Assembly: GCA_003258405.1 (NCBI GenBank) | Contig: QKPN01000001.1 | Span: 773,305 to 837,304 of the forward strand | DNA length: 64,000 nt | From: Rhodobacteraceae bacterium DSL-40 | Lineage (GTDB): Bacteria > Pseudomonadota > Alphaproteobacteria > Rhodobacterales > Rhodobacteraceae | Direction: 5' to 3' | Shown here: positions 53,781-61,507 of the stretch, in pieces | Position numbering within the stretch: the first letter of the stretch is position 1 | How the letters are laid out: each line of letters starts with the position of its first letter | Made by a program: the position numbers and the translations under genes | Notes under the pieces: model-generated | Seen by the model: only the letters and a program-made list of their open reading frames with translations | The model's database searches: none | What the model was told of the DNA's origin: nothing

Positions 53781-54932
53781 ATGGTTTCGCGCCGCGGCTT
53801 GCCCAATGGGCGCATCCGGACCCTCCGCCCGCTCCTGATATCCTCCGCCTTCTGCGCGTTGCTCGCGGCCTGTACCGCGCCCGGCGCCGGCGGTGGCGGA
53901 CAGCAGGCGGTCCCAAATCTTTCCCCGGATTCGCGCGGGGTCATCACCTACGCCACCTATCAGGTCGCCGTCGCGCGCGATGGCGATACGCTCGATACGG
54001 TTGCAAGCCGCGTTGGCACGACGAGCGCTGAACTGGCTCGGCTAAACGCGTTGCCCGGCGATTACCGGCTCCGGAGCGGCGAAGTCCTGCTCCTGCCGCA
54101 AAGCGTGGCACGCCCGCCCGATTCCGGCGGCTTCGGCACCGGCGAGGTAAGCACCGAACCGCTCTGGAGCCCCGAGGGGGCGGCCGCCGCCATCGATGGT
54201 GCCTCTGCGACGGGGAACACCTCTCCCCAGAGCAGCCCGTTCCAGAACGGCCAGACCCAGCCTCTGATCGACCCGATCCGGCACCGGGTGGAAGCGGGAG
54301 AGACCGCCTATTCGATCGCGCGTCTCTATGGTGTCTCGGTCACCGCACTCGCCTCTTGGAATGGGCTCGGCCCGGATCTCGCCGTGCGCGAGAACCAGGA
54401 GCTGCTGATCCCGATCGTGAGTGACGCGAATCGGATCTCCGGCGCAGCCGACACCCAGCCCGGCCAGCCGACGGATGTCGCCGCGCCCGCGATCGCGGCG
54501 ACGCCGCTGCCCGACGACATCACCGAAGCGGCCGACCCGACTTCTCCCGATCTTGCCCAGTATCGCACCCCGGCCGGCGGCAAGCTTGATGCGCCTGTCT
54601 CGGCCAAGATCACCCGCGGCTACAACAGCTCGAACCCGAATGGCGTCGGCTACTCGGTCCCGGCCGGTACGCCCGTACGCGCCGCAGCCGATGGCGAGGT
54701 TGCGTTGATCTCGGAGGAACTAGGCGGCATCGGCACGATCGTTTTGATCCGGCATCGCGACGACCTGATGACGACCTACAGTACGCTCTCCGATGTGGAT
54801 GTCACCAAGGGACAGAACGTGCGGGCAGGTCAGGTAATCGGCAAGGTCGCACCGCGCGACAAGCCGGAACTCCAGTTCGATGTCTTCCGCGGCACAACGA
54901 GCGTCGATCCAACGCCCTATGTCGGCGGTTGA
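53781..54932 (+). CDS. nlpD: NlpD-like lipoprotein: two LysM domains and a degenerate LytM domain
   Basis: A 383-residue lipoprotein from the ATG at 53781 (a GTG at 53778 is also in frame). The lipobox LLAAC places the lipid Cys at residue 31. LysM domains lie near residues 55-110 and 160-215, joined by low-complexity linkers. The C-terminal M23/LytM domain lacks the zinc ligands: the usual GxDI His site reads GVGYSV, the HxH-type site reads ELQFDV, and the tyrosine-histidine pair reads TYSTL. It should be an amidase activator rather than an active peptidase, like E. coli NlpD. Confidence 0.88.
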   Translation: MVSRRGLPNGRIRTLRPLLISSAFCALLAACTAPGAGGGGQQAVPNLSPDSRGVITYATYQVAVARDGDTLDTVASRVGTTSAELARLNALPGDYRLRSGEVLLLPQSVARPPDSGGFGTGEVSTEPLWSPEGAAAAIDGASATGNTSPQSSPFQNGQTQPLIDPIRHRVEAGETAYSIARLYGVSVTALASWNGLGPDLAVRENQELLIPIVSDANRISGAADTQPGQPTDVAAPAIAATPLPDDITEAADPTSPDLAQYRTPAGGKLDAPVSAKITRGYNSSNPNGVGYSVPAGTPVRAAADGEVALISEELGGIGTIVLIRHRDDLMTTYSTLSDVDVTKGQNVRAGQVIGKVAPRDKPELQFDVFRGTTSVDPTPYVGG

Positions 54933-54959
54933 TCCGACTGGAAACCACCGCTGACCTCA

Positions 54960-55000
54960 CGCGCGCCCGCACGCCCCGCGGGCGCGTGGTTTCGGTTTAT
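54960..55000 (+). terminator. Terminator after nlpD
   Basis: An 11-bp GC-rich stem (54960-54970 with 54978-54988, one G-U pair) with loop ACGCCCC is followed by GTTTCGGTTTAT. It lies 27 bases after the nlpD stop and closes the surE-pcm-nlpD unit. Confidence 0.65.
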
Positions 55001-55043
55001 CCTTGGTGTGAGAGCAAAATCCTGAGTTCGAACTGCTTTCGCT

Positions 55044-55277
55044 CTAGTGGCGAGCGAGTTCGGCCTTGCCCTGCAAGCGCCGGGCACAGACCAGCCATTC
55101 GCCGAGTGAACACTCAGTCTCAGCGCAGTCGAACTCGCAGACCGCAAGCGACGGCGGAACCTCCTGAACGAAGGAATCGGCCAGTATCCGGGTCTTGCGG
55201 TTGAGCCACCCGTTGAAGGCATGCGGGGCGCGGGCGAGCCGGGCCAGCGTGTGTTCGGCAACAGGATGTTCGCGCAT
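55044..55277 (-). CDS. Small cysteine-containing hypothetical protein
   Basis: A 77-residue protein from the ATG at 55277 with AAGGA about 9 bases ahead. The N-terminal half is helical (HTLARLARAPHAFNGWLNRKT). The C-terminal half holds four Cys (CEFDCAETECSLGEWLVC). No signal peptide. Family not recognised. It is the last of several leftward small redox-type genes. Confidence 0.55.
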   Translation of the reverse strand: MREHPVAEHTLARLARAPHAFNGWLNRKTRILADSFVQEVPPSLAVCEFDCAETECSLGEWLVCARRLQGKAELARH

Positions 55278-55371
55278 CTTGGAAATCCTTCTCACCAGAT
55301 CAAAATCATGCGTTAACCATGGCAGGCGTGAACCTTTGCAGCCTTGATCTCGCGCAAACGCAAGACAGGCT

Positions 55372-55665
55372 TCACGGTGTCCCTTGGCGATCGACATGGC
55401 CAAGGTCACGCTCGGGCGACACCCGGTCACGCACCATCTGCTTGAGCCTTTTCACATCCGGAAATCCGCCGTCACGCTTGCGTTCCCAGATCAGCTCGCC
55501 ATCGATGCGGATCTCGAAGATCCCGCCGGTGCCTGGCACGAGTGTCACCGCGCCAAGCTCTTCGGAGAAGGTCGAGAGGAGCTCCTGCGCCATCCAGGCC
55601 GAACGCAGGAGCCAGTTGCAAAGGCTGCAATACGTGATGGTGACGGTGGGGCGGTGCTCTGACAT
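55372..55665 (-). CDS. SelT/SelW/SelH-family thioredoxin-like protein
   Basis: A 97-residue Rdx-type protein. The redox motif is YCSLCNW (CxxC) near the N-terminus, where eukaryotic relatives carry CxxU. GGIFEIRIDGELIWERKRDGGFP is the typical second half. The ATG at 55665 is chosen over an upstream in-frame start. Its role in bacteria is unknown, thought to be redox related. Confidence 0.85.
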   Translation of the reverse strand: MSEHRPTVTITYCSLCNWLLRSAWMAQELLSTFSEELGAVTLVPGTGGIFEIRIDGELIWERKRDGGFPDVKRLKQMVRDRVSPERDLGHVDRQGTP

Positions 55666-55705
55666 ACCCCCACTCTGCCCCGCTGCCACGCCCGCCGCAA
55701 CCATG

Positions 55706-56314
55706 TCAGGCGGTTGGAAAGGCGCCCTTGAATGCCACTTCGGCGAGCGGGCGCCGCGGGCTCGGAACTTCGCGCGCCTGCAGCGCCTCGGGAAGCTGTG
55801 CCTTGTCGCCGAGCTTGCCGATCGCGACCCCGGCCTCGACGCGGAAGCCCTCGGGCACCCCTAGCACCTCAGGGATACGGTCGAAATGGATGCCGGTCAT
55901 GCCATGCACGTGGTAACCCAGCAGCTGCGCCTGGAGCGACAGCAACCCCCAGGCCGCGCCGGCATCGAAGGAATGGCTGTAGATCGGCTGTTCCTCGCTC
56001 GATCCGGGCGCCGCGGCATGGGTTTTCGAAAGGATGAAGACCAGTGCTCCGGCGGCCTTCGCCCAGCTCTGATTGAAATCGTTGAGCAAGCCGAGCAGCC
56101 GGTCGAATTCCGGCGTCCCCTTTACGGCGTAGACGAAGCGCCAAGGCTGAAAATTGAAGGCAGAAGGCGCCCAATGCGCCGCCTCCAGAATGGTAAGGAG
56201 CTTGTCTTCAGGCAGGGCGGTTCCGTCGAAGGCACGCGGCGACCAGCGCTCGAGGAAGAGCGGGGCAACCGCGTTTTCGGCGTTGCGTGTCTCGATGGCT
56301 GAGATCTTGGTCAT
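55706..56314 (-). CDS. Nitroreductase-family FMN protein
   Basis: A 202-residue oxidoreductase with the nitroreductase fold: ERWSPRAFDGTALPEDKL, AHWAPSAFNFQPWRFVY and LGYHVHGMTGIHFD. The ATG at 56314 starts the family-typical N-terminus; longer frames run into a spacer. Reduces nitro or quinone compounds with NAD(P)H in known relatives; the physiological substrate is not known. Probably co-transcribed with the SelT-like gene 40 nt downstream. Confidence 0.85.
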   Translation of the reverse strand: MTKISAIETRNAENAVAPLFLERWSPRAFDGTALPEDKLLTILEAAHWAPSAFNFQPWRFVYAVKGTPEFDRLLGLLNDFNQSWAKAAGALVFILSKTHAAAPGSSEEQPIYSHSFDAGAAWGLLSLQAQLLGYHVHGMTGIHFDRIPEVLGVPEGFRVEAGVAIGKLGDKAQLPEALQAREVPSPRRPLAEVAFKGAFPTA

Positions 56315-56464
56315 GGCGGTCGAAATCCTCTGCATTCGCGTTTGCAGCAAATGTAAGCCATCGCGGAATAAAACCAACAAGTTTCGTCGGTTTATTGTCG
56401 CGGCATCGGCGACACACCGTTGGCGCATCTGCCCGGCGCACGTAGCCCCAGCCAGCGTGAGGCC

Positions 56465-57040
56465 TCACGACTCATGCAAGTCACGCGCGATTGGTGGCCC
56501 GATTGCGACATCCTTGAAGTGCGCGACAAACCCGGCCCGCGTTGGCGAGCAGGCCATCGGTCCGACCTCGGCCGGTCCCTCCGGAAAGGGGCAAAGTCGC
56601 GCCATCCGCCAGGCTCCACCGTCCAGTGAATACTGCACCCGCACTGCATCGCCATGCCGGGTGATCCGCACCCCGACCACCGTCTCGGGCGTGGCCTCGG
56701 GCAACGGGATCACCGACCAGTCGGAGCGAGGCGCGCTGACCACGGTGCTGAAATGCATGAGCCCGTCGGTGAATTCGATACCCGCCTTGATCCAGCATGT
56801 CTCTCCGCACCGCAGCATCATCCCGGCCTGATCGTAGAGCGCCGAATAGCGGCCAGTCACAGCGAGGCGGGCGGTAAAATCCCCCTTCACCGGTGCAAGC
56901 CAGGCGTGACCACTGTCCCGCACAAAGCCATAGAACGTCTCCCGCCAGAAATCGGTCGTCTCGCCCGTCTCCAGCGAAAGTGCTGCTGCGTCGCCCGACC
57001 AGACCGGTGGAGGATTGAGCCAGGTGAACTCAGTTGCCAT
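56465..57040 (-). CDS. DUF1349 concanavalin-like protein
   Basis: A 191-residue beta-sandwich protein of the DUF1349 group (YesU/Regulation-type, concanavalin-like fold), with DFWRETFYGFVRDSGH and DQAGMMLRCGETCWIKAGIE. Cytoplasmic by sequence. The start overlaps the hydantoinase gene end by 11 nt, so the two are coupled. The biochemical role is unknown. Confidence 0.78.
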   Translation of the reverse strand: MATEFTWLNPPPVWSGDAAALSLETGETTDFWRETFYGFVRDSGHAWLAPVKGDFTARLAVTGRYSALYDQAGMMLRCGETCWIKAGIEFTDGLMHFSTVVSAPRSDWSVIPLPEATPETVVGVRITRHGDAVRVQYSLDGGAWRMARLCPFPEGPAEVGPMACSPTRAGFVAHFKDVAIGPPIARDLHES

Positions 57041-60000
57041 AACCACCGCCCCCCGGGGTTTCGAGCCAGTAGACATCGCCCGCGGCGACCTCGGTCTGAT
57101 CCGCGCTGGCGAGTTCATCGACAGCGCCTCGGGCGCGCACCACGCGGGTCCGGCCACAGCCCCCCGGAGCGCCGCCCTCAAGCCCCGGCGGAGGCACGCG
57201 CCGGTGCCCCGAGAGGATTGCCACCGTCATCGGCTCGAGGAAGCGGATCCGTCGCGTCACGCCATTCCCGCCATGGAACTGCCCGCCCCCGCCGGTACCC
57301 TCCCGGATCGAGAACTCGTCGAGCACGACGGGAAAGCGCCATTCGAGCACTTCCGGGTCGGTCAGCCGCGAGTTGGTCATATGGCTGTGCACACCGCTCG
57401 TCCCGTGGAAACCCGAGCCATCCGACAGCCGGCCCGCCCCCGTCCCGCCGCAGATCGTCTCGTAATACTGGTAGCGTCCGTTACCCCAGGTGGTGTTGTT
57501 CATGGTCGATTGCGCCGCCGCCTGCACGCCCAGCGCGAGAAAGAGCGCCGAGGTCACAGCCTGGCTGGTCTCCACATTGCCCGCGATCACCGCTGCGGGA
57601 TATTCCGGCGCAAGCATCGAGCGCTGCGGCACGATGACCTCCAGCGGCTTCATCACCCCCTCGTTCATCGGGATGTTGTCGTCCACGAGGCAGCGGAAGA
57701 CATAGAGCACGGCCGCTCGCGTCACCGGCTCCGGCGCGTTGTAATTCGTTGCAAGCTGGGCGGTCGTGCCGGTAAAATCGATCACGGCCGAGCGGTTTTG
57801 CCGGTCCACCCGTATGCTCACCCGCACCTCGCGCGGCGCCCCGTCAAAGTCCGGGTCCATCGGATAGACGTAATCGGCATCCTTCAGCGCCTCGATCGCG
57901 CGCCGCACGCTCTCCTCCGCATTGTCCTGCACATGGCCCATGTAGGCCTCGACCACTGCGAGCCCGAAATGCTCGACCATGCGGCGAAGCTCCTGCGCCC
58001 CCTTCTCGCATGCTGCAACCTGCGCCCGGAGATCGGCGAGGTTCACCTCCGGCGCCCGCACCGGATAGGGCCCGGAGCTCAGCAGCTCGCGCGTCTCGGC
58101 CTCTCGGAACCGGCCGCGATCCACGAGCTTCCAGTTGTCGATATAAACCCCCTCGTCATGGATCGTCCGACTGTCGGGCGGCATGGATCCCGGCGTGAGA
58201 CCGCCCACATCCGTATGATGGCCGCGCGCCGACGTGTAGAAGAGAATCTGAGCACCGGCATCATCCCAGACCGGCGTCACCACCGTGATATCGGGCAGAT
58301 GCGTCCCTCCGTTGTAGGGCGCGTTCAGCACGAAAACATCGCCCGGCGCCATCTCGGGATTCTGCGCGATGACCGCCTTGACGCTCGCGCCCATGCTCCC
58401 GAGATGCACCGGCATGTGCGGCGCATTGGCGATGAGATCTCCGCCCCGGTCGAAGACCGCGCAGGAGAAATCCAACCGCTCCTTGATCGTGACCGAGGCC
58501 GCGGTGTTTTCGAGCACCGCGCCCATCTGCTCGGCAATCGACATATAGAGGTTGTTGAAGACCTCGAGCATCACCGGATCGGCTTCCGTCCCGACCGCGG
58601 CGCGTTTGGGTCGCGCCACGATGCGCCGGAGCACCACGTGGTCATGGGCGCTAATCCGTGCCTGCCAGCCCGGCTCGATCAGGATCGAGGTATGCGGCTC
58701 GACCAGCACGGCAGGGCCGGTGAGCGTATCGCCCGGCCGGAGCACCTCGCGCTTCACGAAGCGTGCCTCGACCCACGCGCCATGCAGAAAGACCGGCGCG
58801 ACCAGCGCCGCGCGGTAATCGCCCTCCGCCCGTTCCGCCAGCGGCTGCGCAGTTTCGGCAAGATCCGCCGCCCCGCCGATCGCCTCGACCTGAACGCTCT
58901 CGATAACCAGCGCCGCATCACCCGGATCAAAGCCGAAGCGTGCCCGGTGTGCCGCCTTGAACGCCGTGCGCAACTCGCCCTCCGAGCCGAAGGCGATCGG
59001 CAGCGCCGTATCCGTGCCCTTCACCTTGAGATGCAGCGTATGGACGAGCCGGATATGGGCCTCCGCCACGCCCTGCGTCTCGACCTCGCCCAGCGCCTCG
59101 ACGCCGAGCGCATCGAGACGCCCCGCAGCGGCCAGCCGTGTCACGTCGCCAAGCTCAGCCTCCATCGCTTCGGTCCGCGCCGCACGGATATCGGCAAGCC
59201 CCATGCCATAGGCTGAAAGCAGCGAAGCCATCGGATGGACGAGGCAGGTTTCCATGCCGAGCGTATCGGCAATCGCGCAGGCATGCTGTGCCCCTGCTCC
59301 GCCAAACACCGTGAGACAATAGCCGCTCACGTCATGGCCGCGCTGCACGCTGATCTTCTTGATGGCGTTGGCCATGTTCTCGACGGCAATGCGCAGAAAG
59401 CCTTCTGCCACTGCCTCCGGCGCCTTGCCGACCTCCGCGGCCATCCGCTCGAAGCCGGCCCGCGTTGCCGAGAGATCGAGCGGCCGGTTCGCATCGCGCC
59501 CGAAGATTGCCGGGAAAAACTCGGGCCGGAGCCGCCCGGTCAGCACGTTGGCATCCGTCACCGCCAGCGGCCCACCGCGGCCGTAGCACGTCGGCCCCGG
59601 ATTTGCCCCCGCGCTCTCCGGGCCGACGCGCATCCGTGCCCCGTCGAAGGTAAGCAGCGAACCGCCGCCGGCTGCGACGGTATGGATGTTCATCATCGGC
59701 GCGGTGATCCGCACCCCGGCGATCTCAGTATGAAGCAACCGCTCGTAATCGCCCGCGAAATGGCAGACATCCGTTGATGTACCGCCCATGTCGAAGCCTA
59801 TGATCCGCCCCTCGCCTGCAATCTGGCTGGTGCGCACCGCGCCCACCACGCCACCGGCCGGCCCCGAGAGGATCGCGTCCTTGCCTTGGAAGAGCCCCGC
59901 ATCGGTGAGCCCGCCAGAGGACTGCATGAACATGAGCTTGCCCCGCATCTCCCCGTCGAAGGCGGCCGCGACCCGGTCGATGTAGCGCCGGAGAATCGGG

Positions 60001-60638
60001 GTGAGATAGGCATCGACCACGGTCGTGTCGCCCCGGCTTACCATCTTCATGAGCGGGCTGACCTCATGGCTTACCGAAACCTGGGCAAAGCCTGCCGCCC
60101 GCGCGATCTCGGCCGCCCGGGTCTCATGCGCATGATGGCGGTAGCCGTGAACCAAGACGATGGCACAGGCCGATAGGCCTTCGGCCCGCACTGCAGCGAA
60201 ATCGGCTGCAAGCCTCGCCTCGTCGAGCGGAAGTTCCACGGTGCCGTCCGCCCGCACCCGCTCGTCGGCCTCGATCACAGTGCGATAGAGCATCTCGGGC
60301 AGGATGATCTGGCGGTCAAACAGCCGCGGTCGGGCCTGATAGGCAAGCCGAAGCTGCTGGCCGAGCCCGCGGGTCGTCACCAGTACCAGCGGCTCGCCCT
60401 TGCGCTCGAGCAGGGCATTGGTGGCAACCGTTGTGCCCATCTTGACACTTGCAATCCGTTCCGCGGGGATCGGAGCCTCGGCAGCGAGCCCCAGGAAACG
60501 CCGGATGCCATGGAGTGCGGCGTCCTCATACTGCTCGGGGTTTTCCGAGAGCAGCTTGGCACGATGGAACCGCCGGTCCGGGTCACGCGCAACAATATCG
60601 GTGAAAGTGCCGCCCCGGTCGATCCAGAAATCCCACAT
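57030..60638 (-). CDS. Fused hydantoinase A/B, 5-oxoprolinase-type protein
   Basis: A 1202-residue single-chain enzyme. The N-terminal ~670 residues are HyuA-like with the phosphate-binding start DRGGTFTDIV and FDMGGTSTDV; the C-terminal ~530 are HyuB-like, with NAPYNGGTHLPDITV and GGGQFHGGNGVTR. The fused arrangement is that of ATP-dependent 5-oxoprolinase and some N-methylhydantoinases. 5-oxoproline hydrolysis is the likeliest call, but hydantoin activity is not excluded. First gene of a leftward pair with DUF1349. Confidence 0.88.
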   Translation of the reverse strand: MWDFWIDRGGTFTDIVARDPDRRFHRAKLLSENPEQYEDAALHGIRRFLGLAAEAPIPAERIASVKMGTTVATNALLERKGEPLVLVTTRGLGQQLRLAYQARPRLFDRQIILPEMLYRTVIEADERVRADGTVELPLDEARLAADFAAVRAEGLSACAIVLVHGYRHHAHETRAAEIARAAGFAQVSVSHEVSPLMKMVSRGDTTVVDAYLTPILRRYIDRVAAAFDGEMRGKLMFMQSSGGLTDAGLFQGKDAILSGPAGGVVGAVRTSQIAGEGRIIGFDMGGTSTDVCHFAGDYERLLHTEIAGVRITAPMMNIHTVAAGGGSLLTFDGARMRVGPESAGANPGPTCYGRGGPLAVTDANVLTGRLRPEFFPAIFGRDANRPLDLSATRAGFERMAAEVGKAPEAVAEGFLRIAVENMANAIKKISVQRGHDVSGYCLTVFGGAGAQHACAIADTLGMETCLVHPMASLLSAYGMGLADIRAARTEAMEAELGDVTRLAAAGRLDALGVEALGEVETQGVAEAHIRLVHTLHLKVKGTDTALPIAFGSEGELRTAFKAAHRARFGFDPGDAALVIESVQVEAIGGAADLAETAQPLAERAEGDYRAALVAPVFLHGAWVEARFVKREVLRPGDTLTGPAVLVEPHTSILIEPGWQARISAHDHVVLRRIVARPKRAAVGTEADPVMLEVFNNLYMSIAEQMGAVLENTAASVTIKERLDFSCAVFDRGGDLIANAPHMPVHLGSMGASVKAVIAQNPEMAPGDVFVLNAPYNGGTHLPDITVVTPVWDDAGAQILFYTSARGHHTDVGGLTPGSMPPDSRTIHDEGVYIDNWKLVDRGRFREAETRELLSSGPYPVRAPEVNLADLRAQVAACEKGAQELRRMVEHFGLAVVEAYMGHVQDNAEESVRRAIEALKDADYVYPMDPDFDGAPREVRVSIRVDRQNRSAVIDFTGTTAQLATNYNAPEPVTRAAVLYVFRCLVDDNIPMNEGVMKPLEVIVPQRSMLAPEYPAAVIAGNVETSQAVTSALFLALGVQAAAQSTMNNTTWGNGRYQYYETICGGTGAGRLSDGSGFHGTSGVHSHMTNSRLTDPEVLEWRFPVVLDEFSIREGTGGGGQFHGGNGVTRRIRFLEPMTVAILSGHRRVPPPGLEGGAPGGCGRTRVVRARGAVDELASADQTEVAAGDVYWLETPGGGGYGN

Positions 60639-60805
60639 CCGCTCTCGCGCTCCCTGCCCGTCCTCCCTTCCGGTCTAGCGCGGGATCGCTGACCATGCCA
60701 GAGCCAAGCCCCGCCCTCTCTGCAACCGCTGGTGCCCGCTCAGAAATTCGCCAATGCGTGCAATCGCCTGCTGTATGCCGTGCGCGCACCTGCTAATCTT
60801 GGTCC

Positions 60806-61504
60806 ATGTCGATCTGGAGCCGCATTGGAGACGCCATTTCCGCGCTCGTCGCGCGGGGCGAAGCGCTGTCCGCCTTCTTCGAACGGCGCCGTGCGGCGCC
60901 GGAGAAGTCGGTCGCCTTTACGATTGCCGTGGTCAGCCTCGGAGCCAAGATGGCCAAGGCCGACGGTCAGGTACGCCCCTCCGAGGTCGCCGCCTTCCGA
61001 AGGGTCTTCCGCATTGACCCCAAGGATGAGGCCGCCGCCGCACGGGTCTTCAACCTCGCCCGCCAGGACATTGCCGGCTTTGATGTCTACGCTCAGCGCA
61101 TTGCCCGGATGTTCGAGGGCCAGCCGCAGGTGCTCGAGGACATTCTTGAGGGTCTCTTCAACATCGCGATGGCGGACGGCCATTACCACGAAGATGAAGA
61201 ATGCTTCCTGCGCCGTGTTGCCGAGATCTTCGGCATCCGCCCGCCCGCCTTCGCCTGCATCGAGGAGCGCCATGTGTCCGGACGTCCGCGCGATCCCTGG
61301 CAGGTGCTGGGCGTGCCGCGCGATGCCGATCTCGGCACCGTACGGACCCGCTGGCGCGAACTTGTGCGGGCAAATCACCCTGACAAGATGATCGCGCGGG
61401 GCTTGCCGGAAGAGACAGTGGCGCTCGCCACGTCACGCATCACGGCGATCAATCAGGCCTGGGAGGAGATCTCCTCCCGGAACCAGGCCCGCGAAGTGCA
61501 TTAA
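60806..61504 (+). CDS. TerB/J-domain (DjlA-like) co-chaperone
   Basis: A 232-residue protein. A TerB-like helical domain (AKMAKADGQVRPSEVAAFRRVF, repeated as FNIAMADGHYHEDEECFLRRV, in outline) comes first, then a C-terminal J domain with the HPD motif in RANHPDKM. It lacks the N-terminal membrane anchor of true DjlA. Likely a DnaK partner in the cytoplasm. It is divergent from the hydantoinase gene and ends 3 nt before the chemotaxis gene end. Confidence 0.88.
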   Translation: MSIWSRIGDAISALVARGEALSAFFERRRAAPEKSVAFTIAVVSLGAKMAKADGQVRPSEVAAFRRVFRIDPKDEAAAARVFNLARQDIAGFDVYAQRIARMFEGQPQVLEDILEGLFNIAMADGHYHEDEECFLRRVAEIFGIRPPAFACIEERHVSGRPRDPWQVLGVPRDADLGTVRTRWRELVRANHPDKMIARGLPEETVALATSRITAINQAWEEISSRNQAREVH

Positions 61505-61507
61505 GTC

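Noticed and set aside
57015..59216. Long forward open frame opposite the hydantoinase gene
   Set aside because: The translation is Arg/His-rich and unstructured; the reverse frame carries full HyuA/HyuB motifs.
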